Origin: Bacteroides nordii WAL 11050 = JCM 12987
Lineage (GTDB): Bacteria > Bacteroidota > Bacteroidia > Bacteroidales > Bacteroidaceae
Assembly: GCA_000613465.1 (NCBI GenBank)
Contig: BAJA01000011.1
Location: 1-64,000 of the forward strand
Direction of reading: 5' to 3'
Length of the DNA: 64,000 bases
Below the pieces are notes generated by a model. It was given only the letters and a program-made list of their open reading frames with translations. It was not told the origin of the DNA and did not search any database. Below are positions 46,955 to 57,416 of the stretch, one piece after another. The position numbers were made by a program, and so were the translations under genes. Position 1 is the first letter of the stretch; each line of letters starts with the position of its first letter.

Positions 46955-49137
46955 TTACGATGATTCATTATCCGATTATAAGTTTTAAGTGCCTCATCAC
47001 GCACAACTTGTGAATAACGGCTATCCTGACTCATAGCCTGTGCCACCTGGCTTATTTCATTGTGGCGACATGACATCCTGAACCATCCCAGTGCTTCAAG
47101 CAATGAAACCTGAACCGGTTCATTATCCGTTTTCTGGAGATACTCCAATAACTGAGGAATCTGGCTGTGCACATTATAATTGCGTAAATAGCGGATACGC
47201 CCCAACCGTTGATTCACCGTCAGACTATCATCTGCATAAATAGAACTAATATCTTTCAGCCAACGGTTAGAATTTACTTCAATAGCACGTTTAATGCCTT
47301 GCTCTGCCTTTTCGCTCTCTACATACAGCGACGGATTAAACTGTTTCTGAAACTCAGCCGTCAATGCTTTTTCCGGGAGAAGTGCAAGTGCCTGTTTTAC
47401 ATTAAATTCAATACGCTCCGCTGTATTATTACGAATGGCAGCACGAATCAATGCAGGAACCAAACGATCATCTCCATTACGAGCAATCATATTGATAGCA
47501 AAACGCTGGATCATTTCATAACTATCGGATACAGCTAAATCAAGACAACGGATAAAGTTATCATCGTCATATTCAGAAAGTAATACCAGACATTCCATAC
47601 GCACGATATCAGACGGGCTACTCATAAACTTATCCAACAGTTGTTTGGAGTTCATCTGTCCGCCATCCGAAAGCTGCCTCAATGCCATAGCCTGCAAAGC
47701 AGGATAAGAACTATTCAGTTGTTTCTTCCACCAGGCAGCATTTTTAGTTGAAAGCACCTCATTGATATCAAATCCCAGAGCAACGGGAACAGCAAAATGA
47801 AAAGTAGGATCACCAATCAAATGCCCTTCCAGATAAGGATTTTCCATCGCCATACGCCCAACTCTCATACCCAGACCAACAAGTCCCAAATAACGATCTG
47901 TCCACTTCTCCTGTAGCACGTTTACACTGTTTGCAAGTACAGCCATTGTATTGCCCTTACCCGAAATATAGGCACCGGCTATATATTTATCTTTATGGAA
48001 AGAACCGTTGAAACAAGCATCCAGCACGATAAAACGGGCATTGGGAGTATAGTTGTCAAAGTCTTCAATATACAAATCGAGACTACGCAGAAAAAGAGAA
48101 TCTTTTTGGGTGATTTCCGGATCAAAACTACCTTCAAACCAGGAAGCCGGCAGATCATCGAAACGCTTACTTAATACCAACTGTATCGAATCAGTATTCT
48201 TTCCCTTCTCACGGGCATGACGCATTGTTTCACGCAAATAAAGCTTGATGCCCTCCACCTGATCTTTAGTAGTCTGCGGTTCGGGCAGATCATTCATATA
48301 TTCTATTTCCACATCTCCGTGATGATGGAGAATAGCGATATCAAGATCATTGCGCTGAAGTTCGGACATCAGGCGATACTTCACAGCAGCATCCCGTTTG
48401 TGATCAATATACTCAATGCCATTTTGCTGTATCCGTGTCCAGGGAAAGTTTTCAACTAAAGCTAACTTCTCATCAATCCGGGCCATCATAGATTCGGATA
48501 CATACCCCTGCCCACTGAAGTAAAGTAACTGATCGGCAGGGTTAGTATTTTGCTTTAAAGCCACTACCTTTTGCAGATAAGCACGTAACTTATCATATTT
48601 AGAAGCATCATCAGCCGACATTTTTATACGTCCCGAATAGATTTCAGGAGACAGAAATTGCGGAGAATCCGGAGACAGAGAGTAGTAGTAATACAATGGA
48701 TACTGCTCATCTTTATCCAGAAAATTGAACTTCAGATCGAAGTCGTCATAGAAACGGTCAGAAGGCACCGATGATTCGGTACGGGGAAAGGTTTCCTGAT
48801 TCATTTTAAAAGCAGAAGTCAGGTGTTGTGCATCACGTATCATAGGTACCGGAATATCCCCTACAAAAACAGCTCCTTCAATAGGGCATTCCTTTTGAAG
48901 ATACAACTGTTGAAGCTGAAAGCGAATCGAATCAGGGACTCCCCAACGGTCTACAATGATGTAGGTCTTTAGTCCGTCATTCTCTACAGCCTTAGCATAA
49001 TTATCTATATCCGTACAAGCTTCCTTATAGCTCACCGGATCAACTACAATAGCGAAACCCCGTTGAAGTTTTGCAGCCAATGCAACAGAGGTTATTGTTC
49101 CGGTAAGAATCAGTAAGCTAACTATTCTTTTTATCAT
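46951..49137 (-). CDS. Gingipain-like (C25/clan CD) cysteine protease with C-terminal HEAT repeats
   Basis: 728 residues, signal peptide (MIKRIVSLLILTGTITSVALA). FVGDIPVPM (near 91) and SGRIKMS match the pseudo-catalytic and core strands of the caspase/gingipain fold. The catalytic pair is His271-273 in AILHHHGD and Cys375 in IVLDACFNG, the right order for clan CD. Residues about 470-725 are helical HEAT-like repeats (MALRQLSDGGQMNSKQLLDKF). No C-terminal type IX sorting domain is seen. The HEAT part replaces the usual adhesin or Ig domains of gingipains and may hold a substrate or regulate access. Overlaps the downstream protease start. Confidence 0.8.
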   Translation of the reverse strand: MIKRIVSLLILTGTITSVALAAKLQRGFAIVVDPVSYKEACTDIDNYAKAVENDGLKTYIIVDRWGVPDSIRFQLQQLYLQKECPIEGAVFVGDIPVPMIRDAQHLTSAFKMNQETFPRTESSVPSDRFYDDFDLKFNFLDKDEQYPLYYYYSLSPDSPQFLSPEIYSGRIKMSADDASKYDKLRAYLQKVVALKQNTNPADQLLYFSGQGYVSESMMARIDEKLALVENFPWTRIQQNGIEYIDHKRDAAVKYRLMSELQRNDLDIAILHHHGDVEIEYMNDLPEPQTTKDQVEGIKLYLRETMRHAREKGKNTDSIQLVLSKRFDDLPASWFEGSFDPEITQKDSLFLRSLDLYIEDFDNYTPNARFIVLDACFNGSFHKDKYIAGAYISGKGNTMAVLANSVNVLQEKWTDRYLGLVGLGMRVGRMAMENPYLEGHLIGDPTFHFAVPVALGFDINEVLSTKNAAWWKKQLNSSYPALQAMALRQLSDGGQMNSKQLLDKFMSSPSDIVRMECLVLLSEYDDDNFIRCLDLAVSDSYEMIQRFAINMIARNGDDRLVPALIRAAIRNNTAERIEFNVKQALALLPEKALTAEFQKQFNPSLYVESEKAEQGIKRAIEVNSNRWLKDISSIYADDSLTVNQRLGRIRYLRNYNVHSQIPQLLEYLQKTDNEPVQVSLLEALGWFRMSCRHNEISQVAQAMSQDSRYSQVVRDEALKTYNRIMNHRK

Positions 49138-49160
49138 TTTTCGTCTATTACTTTAATTCA

Positions 49161-50708
49161 TTAAAAAGTCAAATTCACACCCACATTTAATTGATTACGG
49201 TTTGTACCGTCCAGAGGTACATAATCTCCCGTGTAATGTTTCAATGTATACTCCGCATATACTCCCAGCCACGAGTGAAAACCGGAAATAGCAAGAGGAA
49301 CCTGTGCCTTTGCACCTATATTCCCTTGACAGTAGGCAGCTGCAGAGGTTTCAAAAGCAGGAAGGCTATAAACTGTTTTCAGCTTCAGTCCATCAGCTGA
49401 AAAGCTGGAAGAAAGCCTGTGATTATACATCCCGTTAAGATAGATGCTAAGCAGACTTTTCTTAATAGGAAGGTTCTTACAGGCATTCAGTACAGCATAA
49501 GCAGCCGTATATTTCTGTAAATAAACCTCCGGATAATTTTTTATATCAGACTGACGGACTCCGGCCTTCACCTCCCAGGTGAAATGTGGCAGCATTTGCC
49601 GCATCCGGTCCATACGGTAGGTAAGTGAAGCATCCGTCCGTTTCTCGATATGGCATACGGAAGCATCTTTTACTTCCCATACGGTATTGCCATCTGCATC
49701 ACTGGACTGTGTCTGGATATACCACGTTCCTTCTACTTTATTATGCGAGGCCTCAAGGGTGACATTATGCATTGTTCTCTCTCCGGAAATCCGAAAACGG
49801 TTCGTTAAAGAGAATCTTGTACGTGCATACTTTCCTCCTTTATATTTATTACTGCTGCTACCATCTATTGCTTCTTCTGTAGATTTCTCGTAACCTAACT
49901 CAAGAAAATCAGCCAGATGAGCCGCATTATTCCAACCTAACTGCAAATTACCCTGATAAGCAGTTCCGATGTATCTCCGTTGGAAGCCAATCGCCTGCTG
50001 ACTTTCATAATTTCCCATACCCCGGAACAAAAATAATTGATAGGTCTCGTAAGTTTTTACCAAAGTATAATTCACCGATTCACCCAGCCAGCGTACACCG
50101 GCAGAAGCACCAATTCTGAAGTTACCCCATTGATAATTCACACCCGGATTGAGCAAAAAGCGCATTCCTTTGATATCGGGGCGAGGATCTGTCTGATCCG
50201 CACTGCTTCCAACCTCATATATCGCTCTTAACCCGGCTCTCCAATGTGCATTAATCTCATAAGAGAAACCTCCATTAAGTCTGAACTTCTCCACATTGTA
50301 ATCACCCGTAAGTGAGTCGGCTACAATAAACGGGTTATCATCAGCTATAAACAGCGTACTGTTCCATTTCCGGTCCGTCTGTTTACCATTCTCATAGCTG
50401 ACATCTCCTTCAAAAGTTATTTTGCCAATCCGCTGTATACCAAACAAGCTTCCACTCCACCAGTGTTCACGCGAGGACTGATCTACCAACCGGAAGTCAC
50501 CCGAAGAACGAAGGAAGTTAATGTTGATATCCGTCACACTACGCAGAGGTGAATCGGAAATTGCTGTCGGATTATTACTGCCGTATTGTATATTGCCCAG
50601 ATAGAGCACATCCTGATACAAGCGTAGCGAATCTTTCCCGCCTTGCGCATGGCAAAGGCAGGAAAGAAACAAACCTATTATTAAAGAGAATTTCAGCTTT
50701 ACAAACAT
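49161..50708 (-). CDS. DUF6850-type outer-membrane beta-barrel
   Basis: 515 residues with signal peptide (KFSLIIGLFLSCLCHAQ). The mature protein alternates hydrophobic and polar residues over many strands and ends in LNVGVNLTF, a terminal aromatic suited to BamA recognition. No TonB plug. DUF6850 proteins are found next to DUF4876 and TonB receptors in Bacteroidales, function unknown. It may anchor or export the proteases of this operon. 14 bases behind the DUF4876 gene. Confidence 0.75.
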   Translation of the reverse strand: MFVKLKFSLIIGLFLSCLCHAQGGKDSLRLYQDVLYLGNIQYGSNNPTAISDSPLRSVTDININFLRSSGDFRLVDQSSREHWWSGSLFGIQRIGKITFEGDVSYENGKQTDRKWNSTLFIADDNPFIVADSLTGDYNVEKFRLNGGFSYEINAHWRAGLRAIYEVGSSADQTDPRPDIKGMRFLLNPGVNYQWGNFRIGASAGVRWLGESVNYTLVKTYETYQLFLFRGMGNYESQQAIGFQRRYIGTAYQGNLQLGWNNAAHLADFLELGYEKSTEEAIDGSSSNKYKGGKYARTRFSLTNRFRISGERTMHNVTLEASHNKVEGTWYIQTQSSDADGNTVWEVKDASVCHIEKRTDASLTYRMDRMRQMLPHFTWEVKAGVRQSDIKNYPEVYLQKYTAAYAVLNACKNLPIKKSLLSIYLNGMYNHRLSSSFSADGLKLKTVYSLPAFETSAAAYCQGNIGAKAQVPLAISGFHSWLGVYAEYTLKHYTGDYVPLDGTNRNQLNVGVNLTF

Positions 50709-50722
50709 AACTCGTTTTTTCT

Positions 50723-51966
50723 TTATTTATCTACTCCTGTCGGATGTGTTCCCGGAGTAGGAGTTTGTCCACCCAGAATGAAATCTTCGCTGGAGTTGTT
50801 TGTGTCTTTATACACCACCCGACCGTTATTAATAGCAATTACTTTACGACGGAGGCTCTTACCGGAGTATGCGCTGCTCGCCAAAGAGCCGTTAGAAGAA
50901 CCGTCTACCCATGCCATACCCACATCTTCAGTAGATTTCAGGTGTTTATACCGATCGCTTTCTATAGCCGGCACAATATCAATACCATCAATTACATATT
51001 CACGTGGAATCATCAGCTGTGCTTTGTCGCTCTTACCGGGAGCCACCATCATATTCTCCGGATCAGCCACAAATGTTACATTCGTCATACCTGCCGGGAG
51101 TTTAGCCAAAATCAGTGCCTGCCCATCTACAGAAGGCATGAAATCCATACCATAGGAAGCATTCAGATAGAGACAATCCATATTAGGAATTCCATTGATA
51201 TCTGTGTCGGAAATAGAGAACGGACCACAATAAATATCCCAGTCAGCTGTGCTCAAATCTACCGGAGAAGCTACATCATCACCTGTCAATTGACGTTCAT
51301 TGTGTTTGATAGGATTCGTCGCAACCACCACACTTTCACCGGGTTGAAGAGGATGTTCCTTACCTGTTCCCGGGAAAGCAACGGTAAAGCTTGCCATCGG
51401 ATAACGATCTAATAATTCTCCGTTTTCATCTACCCAGATAGAAGGAGAAGGAACATATACATTTACCGGAAGACCGTTGTCTACAATACCTAAGATAACT
51501 CCATCAAGATACTGCACTTCATCCGAGTTATTATAGATTTCATAGAAGGCATCTTTGAAATACCAGTCTTTCACTCCTGTAAAATAGACTTCTTTAAAAA
51601 TCAATCCACTACCAGAGGCAATTGCCAAAGGTAAACTTACAGATTGATCGCTATAAACAGAAACTTTGCTTACCAACCCGTTCAGATTGTAATCTTTAGC
51701 ACTACCTGATGCGCGGAAATCATATTCACCGGCATTCAAGGTAAACGAAGCTTTACCATCTACCGGATTAGCTACCGATTCTTCGGATGTTTGAGTATTA
51801 ACGCTGTTATTACCAATTCTGTTACATCCGCCATACTGATATCCGTGGGAAGAATCACAGTTACATCCACTGTGTATTTCTTTGCGATGTTATCATTCTC
51901 ATCATCTGAACACGATACCAAAAACAACATTGCCAACAAAGGCAATAAACAAAACAACTTTTTCAT
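50723..51966 (-). CDS. DUF4876 lipoprotein, frameshifted near 51808
   Basis: Begins at ATG 51966 with lipobox LAMLFLVSCSDDEND (Cys19). About 414 residues after correction. The first frame reads DVTVILPTDISMADVTELVI and stops; the next frame resumes with VNTQTSEESVANPVDGKASFTLNAGEYDF. One missing A at about 51808 explains it. The C-terminal part has an LTD-like theme (FKEVYFTGVKDWYFKDAFYEIYNNSDE), a beta-sandwich that can bind surfaces. In the position where SusD-like partners sit behind a TonB receptor, so probably its surface-exposed companion. Confidence 0.8.
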
Positions 51967-51995
51967 CTTTAGTTTTCTTTTTTAGTTATTACATC

Positions 51996-54865
51996 TTAGA
52001 TTTTGATTTTTACTTCTGCTCCAAAGTAGATCGGAATAGTCAGGTCTTTGTAACCTGCAGCGGTCCGGTACTTATAGCTCTTTGATATTTTGAGGAAATT
52101 ATTTGCTGTAAACGAGAGTTCCAGCATCTTTCCCAATTCTTTTGTCAAACGAAAATTCAGTAATATAGTAGTCGGGTAATTCTCTACCCCAAAGTAATTA
52201 CTGTGTCCATACTGAGTCATCATCAGGCGATATTTGTATATATCCTGATATTCGGCTTTCCACTCATTGAAGTTTCCCTGCTTGTCGATGAAGCCTATAG
52301 GGTTGACAAAGTATTTCTCTTCATTGTTACCACTCAATGGATCAACAGCCTTGTAGAACAGATTATTTCCACTTTCATCTTCGTAAATACGCTGATAACT
52401 CTCTTTCCATACAATCTGTGCCGTAGTGGAGAAAATCATTTTCAATTTAGGAATATGCGTGATAAAGCGAACGTTCGTATTGAAACGTTGTTCTATAGAA
52501 CCACCTCCTCCGGGCATCACAGCCATATAAGGATAAAGTTTTCCCTCATACGAGGATCCTATCTTCGAATAGGTAGGCAATGTAGAATGACGCTTTACAT
52601 AGAGCCAGGCACCGTCTACCACCACAGACGTTTTCAAAAGAGGAATCTGTCCGAAGTTGATGCTATACTCTACCCCCCGCTTGATGGTACGGGTATTGTT
52701 TACCGGCATATTGTAAGAATACAAGGTAGTATCATTTACAATTGTAGCCGGGTTTCTTATTCCGTCTTTTTCATAATAAAGCATACCGTTGGTATAATTC
52801 ACATTATCCACATATCCCGGAACCGAATAACGCCGAAAAGGCATCGTCACAGGTACTCCTTTGAAAGAATACTCATTGGTATGTTTTTCATAGAAGAAAG
52901 TAACATTTCCAATTACCTTTCTGATACGTCCTGCCAAACCTATTTCCATCTTCTGGCTATAAGCTGGTTTCAGATCAGGGTTAGAGGTATTATCTATGAC
53001 TTTGGTAGTCATAATAGAAGTGGACTTGCTCATATCATCGGCAAACATTAGATTGAAACTTGATTCGTCAAAATAAGCCTTATCAGGATACAGGTAGAGA
53101 AGAGTAGGTGCTTTGGCAGCAATACCAAACCCACCTACAATGCTCAAGTCATCAAACACTTTATTATTGTCACCGTTCAGGATATTATATTCCATATTAA
53201 TACGAGGTTCTACCATAAACATATCCTTTCTTCCGGCACTCTTATCTATAAACAGATTACTGAGGCGTACACCTCCCTGTAAGGTCAATGTTGTTTTCCG
53301 AATGGGTAACTGGGCTTTGTCTTCTATGAAAAAAGATAGTGTATTGATAGCCGGAACTGATTTGAACGACCTGGGTCGAATAGACTGAATATCGTTTACC
53401 ACCGGAGGAAGCTTAGGATCAAACATCATCCATCACCCCGGTTCACATTATATTTCCATTCGATGCCTGCTTTCAGGGTCATAAAACAATCGGATGAGAA
53501 CTGGAAAAGTTTATTGGCTTTCAACTGTCCGAACACATCCAAAGGTTTACCGTCCACCGTATAGTCGGAATAATAAGATGAGCTAAGGAAATAGGTTTGG
53601 TATTCGCCACTCACATACGAATTAGCCACCGGAGTAATACCCGATTGCAAGATGATCTGTTCACGACGATAATCCTGCTGATGGCTATAATTTACCATGA
53701 AACTATATCCTAAAGAAGAAATCCAGGAAGTATTCAGGCGCCAGTTACCTTCAAGATTGAAGCGCACCCCCATATTTTCATTTTTTATCTTCTCATCCTG
53801 CTTCAGTTGAGGATCTGTTTTTTCACTATTTATGTTCTGATAATAGGCCAGTCTCATGTTGAAAGTCAAAGGCCGGGAACTTTTCATAAAAGTATTGGAA
53901 TATCCCAGATTGGCCGTAATCCGATCAAATCCGTTATAGCGCTTACGTATATCTGCATACGACTGTGAGTAATCAGCGGAAATATTCATTGCTCCCATTT
54001 TCTCACTGATAAGGAAACCTTTTCCGGCATATGCCATTTTAGAGAAAGGATCTGCTTTCAGTTTTACTTCGAGCGGAGTAACCCCCGAACGAGTTTTGAT
54101 AATGACCGCACCTGACGTAAGATTTCCATACTCTACAGAGGGAATGCCCCGGATTACTTCCATAGATTCAATGTTATCCGGAGAAATGGTACGCAGGTCA
54201 AGTCCTTTTCCACTCACCGACTGAGCATTCAGACTCGTACCGGACTTACTGGTAGAAAGCACCTGCATATTTGCATCATTCGAAAGTGGAGCACCATCCA
54301 CCATCACCGATGTACCCAAAGCATTATTATCATTGGAAGATACTTCACGAATATAAGCCTGCCCCACATTATTCAAATCCGGATTTTTAGTCAGATTACC
54401 AGGAAGGAGTTGCAACATATCTTCCACACTTTTGGGTTGGATATGTTGAATGGCGCTTTGATCTATTCTGGAAGCCGATCCCATCCGCTGTTCCTGAGCA
54501 GTAACGACTACTTCATTTAAAGCCAAAGTCATGGGAGAGAGTTTAATAACAGTCAGCTTCATCTCCGGCTTTATCTCTATTTTCTTAATTGTCTTTTGAT
54601 AACCCAGCACAGAGATCTCACACGTATAAACTCCCGGCTTCATTCCCGGAATTTTAAATTTACCATCCATATCGCTAATTGCCCAAAGTGCATGATCCGG
54701 TATCTGTATAGTAGCAAATTCAATGGGAGCTCCTGTTTCCGCATCAATGAGGGTTCCATTAAAATCAATACGTTTGACTGGAGTATTCTGCGAAAATATA
54801 CAAAGGGAGGATATCAAAAATAGTATTAGAAAAGATGCTCTTGTTACAGCATATTGTTGTCTCAT
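51996..54865 (-). CDS. TonB-dependent outer-membrane receptor, frameshifted near 53430
   Basis: Start ATG 54865 (MRQQYAVTRASFLILFLISS, signal peptide); upstream in-frame starts lie in the promoter. Order: carboxypeptidase-like regulatory domain (FNGTLIDAETGAPIEFATI), TonB-box-like ALNEVVVTAQEQ, plug (SVEDMLQLLPGNL, VMVDGAPLSND, IESMEVIRGIPSVEYGNLTSGAV) and 22-strand barrel ending in AEVKIKI. Corrected length is about 956. The frame breaks at about 53430 (EWKYNVNRGDG / MMFDPKLPPVV), one missing G in GGG. First gene of the protease operon. Imports a ligand, possibly haem, peptide or a metal complex. Confidence 0.88.
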
Positions 54866-54899
54866 ATTCGTTCTTATCTTTACGCCTGATGTTGAGCTG

Positions 54900-54907
54900 C
54901 AAAGATA
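54900..54907 (-). promoter_or_regulatory. -7 element of the TonB-protease-HmuY operon
   Basis: TATCTTTG on the minus strand, 35 bases before the ATG at 54865. Confidence 0.6.
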
Positions 54908-54932
54908 CTTCAGTAAAGGAAGCAAAAAAATA

Positions 54933-54975
54933 CCTATCAATAGGGATATTCACATCGGAATACCCTATCAATAGG
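54933..54975 (-). promoter_or_regulatory. Twin palindromes CCTATCAATAGG upstream of the TonB operon promoter
   Basis: CCTAT-CA-ATAGG occurs at 54933-54944 and 54964-54975, 31 bases (about three helical turns) apart. The near copy covers the -33 area of the promoter. Placement and phase suit a dimeric regulator bound on one face of the DNA. No regulator gene is adjacent. Confidence 0.6.
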
Positions 54976-55014
54976 TATTGTTTAAAATGAGGTAACACAA
55001 GAAAAAAGAATGTC

Positions 55015-56565
55015 TCAAATAATTCCTCTTACCCGGTCTTCGAAAGCAGACAAAGCGGCCTTGGCACCTTCACCCATGGCGATAATAATTTGTTTATAAG
55101 GTACAGTCGATACATCTCCGGCAGCATAGATGCCCGGAACGTTCGTACGGCAGTGTGAATCAATACCAATTTCACCAAAACGGTTCATCTCCACAACTCC
55201 ACGGAAAGCAGCACCGTTGGCAGCCAGACCTATCTGGACGAAAACGCCATCCAGTTCCATTATACGCTCTTCGTCTGTTTTACGATCTTTAATGCGGAGA
55301 GAAGTTAATTTATCACCATTACCTATTACCTCCGTCGTCTGTGAACTAACAAATATTTCCACATTAGGCAAGCTTTTTGCTTTCTCCTGCAGAACAAGAT
55401 CGGCTTTGAGCTCGTCCATAAATTCAAAGACTGTAACCTTCGAACAGATACCGGCCAGATCGATAGCCGCTTCTATTCCAGAATTTCCACCACCGACAAC
55501 GGCTACGTGCTTACCTTTATAAAACGGACCGTCACAATGTGGGCAGAAAGCGACGCCTCTTCCGATATAGTCTGTTTCACCGGGAACATTCAGCTTTCGC
55601 CAACTGGCACCAGTAGCAATAATCAAGGCGGGAGCTACAAATTTCTCACCAACGGAAGTCGTCACAAGTTTCTCTTTTCCGTTGACTTCTACAGTTTCAA
55701 TGCGACGATGTTCCAATAAATCTACCGGATATTGTAACAGATGCGTTTTCAAATTATCTGCCAGTTCACTTCCAGTCGTATGTGAGACAGATATCAGGTT
55801 TTCAATTCCTACCGTCTCCTTTACTTGTCCGCCAATACGCTCGGCGATAATTGCCACACGTAATCCTTTACGTGCCGAATAGATAGCAGCAGAAACTCCG
55901 GCAGGACCTCCACCGGCAACAATAACATCATAGTTCTTTACGGTAGTGCCTATTTCGCTTTCATTGATACCATATTGGGCCTCCAGTTTGGTAAGTAACT
56001 CCCCAAAATCGCCACGCCCTACGTGCAGTAGTTTTCCATCGGCAAATACAGAAGGTACCCCCTGAATTTTAAGAGCTTCTACTTCGTCCTGATAAAGACC
56101 ACCGTCCACCATCTCATGTGAGATAGAATTGTTCAGCGTAGTCATAGCATTGAGAGCCTGCACCACATCGGGACAGTTGGTACAAGTAAGCGAAACATAG
56201 GTAGTAAGGTGTATCGGGCCTTTCAGGGCTTTCACACGGTTACAAACCTGTTCATCGGGAAAATTCTTTCCCTTACCGTCAAGATTAAGAATGGCAAGTA
56301 GCAAAGAAGTAAACTCATGCCCGTTAGGAATACCCCGGAAGGTAATACCGGTCTCATTTCCATTCTTCAACAGAGTAAACTCCAACCTTTCTCCCTCATT
56401 CACCCGACAAGAGATATGGGGAGAGCAATCGGCTACATCAGCCAGCAGATCGAGTAACTCGCCACGGCTTTCGTGTCCGGACGATACGTATATATCAAAA
56501 GTAAAATCTGCCTCTAATCCGGCAAATATACTTTTCAGTTGTTCTTTTAATGTAGGGTCTAACAT
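55015..56565 (-). CDS. ahpF: Alkyl hydroperoxide reductase subunit F
   Basis: 516 residues. N-terminal tandem thioredoxin folds with the CXXC in SLTCTNCPDVV. FAD-binding motif VIVAGGGPAGVSAAIYSARKG, active-site disulfide FCPHCDGP, NAD-binding VAVVGGGNSGIEAAIDL and C-terminal GIYAAGDVSTVPYKQIIIAMGEG. Reduces AhpC with NADH. Downstream of ahpC on the same strand, separated by a 141-base gap holding an imperfect inverted repeat. Confidence 0.96.
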   Translation of the reverse strand: MLDPTLKEQLKSIFAGLEADFTFDIYVSSGHESRGELLDLLADVADCSPHISCRVNEGERLEFTLLKNGNETGITFRGIPNGHEFTSLLLAILNLDGKGKNFPDEQVCNRVKALKGPIHLTTYVSLTCTNCPDVVQALNAMTTLNNSISHEMVDGGLYQDEVEALKIQGVPSVFADGKLLHVGRGDFGELLTKLEAQYGINESEIGTTVKNYDVIVAGGGPAGVSAAIYSARKGLRVAIIAERIGGQVKETVGIENLISVSHTTGSELADNLKTHLLQYPVDLLEHRRIETVEVNGKEKLVTTSVGEKFVAPALIIATGASWRKLNVPGETDYIGRGVAFCPHCDGPFYKGKHVAVVGGGNSGIEAAIDLAGICSKVTVFEFMDELKADLVLQEKAKSLPNVEIFVSSQTTEVIGNGDKLTSLRIKDRKTDEERIMELDGVFVQIGLAANGAAFRGVVEMNRFGEIGIDSHCRTNVPGIYAAGDVSTVPYKQIIIAMGEGAKAALSAFEDRVRGII

Positions 56566-56571
56566 AATTAG

Positions 56572-56706
56572 GAGATAGAATATAGAATTGGAAGTTAGAA
56601 GTCAGGAGTCGGAATTATAGAATATGAGGGTCAGAAGTTGGAATACATGAATAAGAAAACACCTGAACAGATTCCAACTCCCAACTCCTAAATTCTACAT
56701 TCTAAT
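56572..56706. repeat. Imperfect iterated inverted repeat between ahpC and ahpF
   Basis: Words TAGAAT, GGAGTTGG and GAAGTTAG on the left side recur as ATTCTA and CCAACTCC on the right side, giving an imperfect long hairpin in the ahpC-ahpF gap. It could reduce ahpF expression relative to ahpC. Confidence 0.55.
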
Positions 56707-57273
56707 TTAGATTTTCCCTACCAGGTCGATACTTGGTTTCAGCGTAGCTTCCCCTTTCTTCCATTTTGCCGGACAAACCTCTCCGTCGTGAGTAGCTACA
56801 AACTGAGCAGCCTCTACCTTGCGAAGTAATTCACTTGCATCACGACCGATGTTATTGTCATGCAATTCGGCTACTTTAATCAAACCTTCCGGATTTACCA
56901 GGAAAGTACCACGATAGGCCATACCTTCTGATTCAATATATACGCCGAAAGCACGGGCCAAAGCACCTGTCGGATCTGCCAACATCGGATACTTGATTTT
57001 ACGGATACTGTCTGAAGCATCATGCCATGCTTTATGAACGAAATGTGAGTCACAACTTACAGAATATACCTCTACACCCATTGACTGAAGCTGGTCGTAT
57101 TTTTCGGCTACGTCTACGAGTTCTGTAGGACATACAAAAGTAAAGTCGGCAGGATAAAAGAAGAAAATCGCCCATTTACCTTTAACGTCATTATTGGTCA
57201 CTGTTTTGAAACTACCGTTATGAAAAGCCTGAACACTGAATTCAGGAAGCTGAGAATTAAGAATTGATTCCAT
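56707..57273 (-). CDS. ahpC: Alkyl hydroperoxide reductase subunit C (typical 2-Cys peroxiredoxin)
   Basis: 188 residues from ATG 57273 (MESILNSQLPEFSVQAFHNG). The longer open frame to 57396 runs through the promoter and is not used. Peroxidatic Cys48 in FTFVCPTEL and resolving Cys167 in GEVCPAKW. Length and C-terminal helix normal for AhpC. Reduces H2O2 and organic peroxides with AhpF. Clear promoter at 57319-57351. Confidence 0.96.
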   Translation of the reverse strand: MESILNSQLPEFSVQAFHNGSFKTVTNNDVKGKWAIFFFYPADFTFVCPTELVDVAEKYDQLQSMGVEVYSVSCDSHFVHKAWHDASDSIRKIKYPMLADPTGALARAFGVYIESEGMAYRGTFLVNPEGLIKVAELHDNNIGRDASELLRKVEAAQFVATHDGEVCPAKWKKGEATLKPSIDLVGKI

Positions 57274-57318
57274 ACTAAACTTATTATTTATTGATTTAAC
57301 TTGTTTTTGTTTCTGATA

Positions 57319-57351
57319 CAAAGATAGGGGGATACCTACCGGAGAAACAAA
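57319..57351 (-). promoter_or_regulatory. ahpC promoter, -33 TTTG and -7 TATCTTTG
   Basis: On the minus strand TTTG (57348-57351) is 21 bases from TATCTTTG (57319-57326), one of the best full promoter matches in the window. Upstream, 57371-57405 contains CTAT-N6-ATAG and ATAG-N15-CTAT, partially like OxyR half-sites. Confidence 0.7.
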
Positions 57352-57416
57352 AAAAGTCCAATCGAATAATTCTATACTCTGATAGACAAAATCCATTATA
57401 CTATCTGTCTTTTTTG

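Noticed and set aside
57274..57396. Extended N-terminus of AhpC
   Set aside because: The extension covers the TATCTTTG promoter and adds 41 residues absent from the family.
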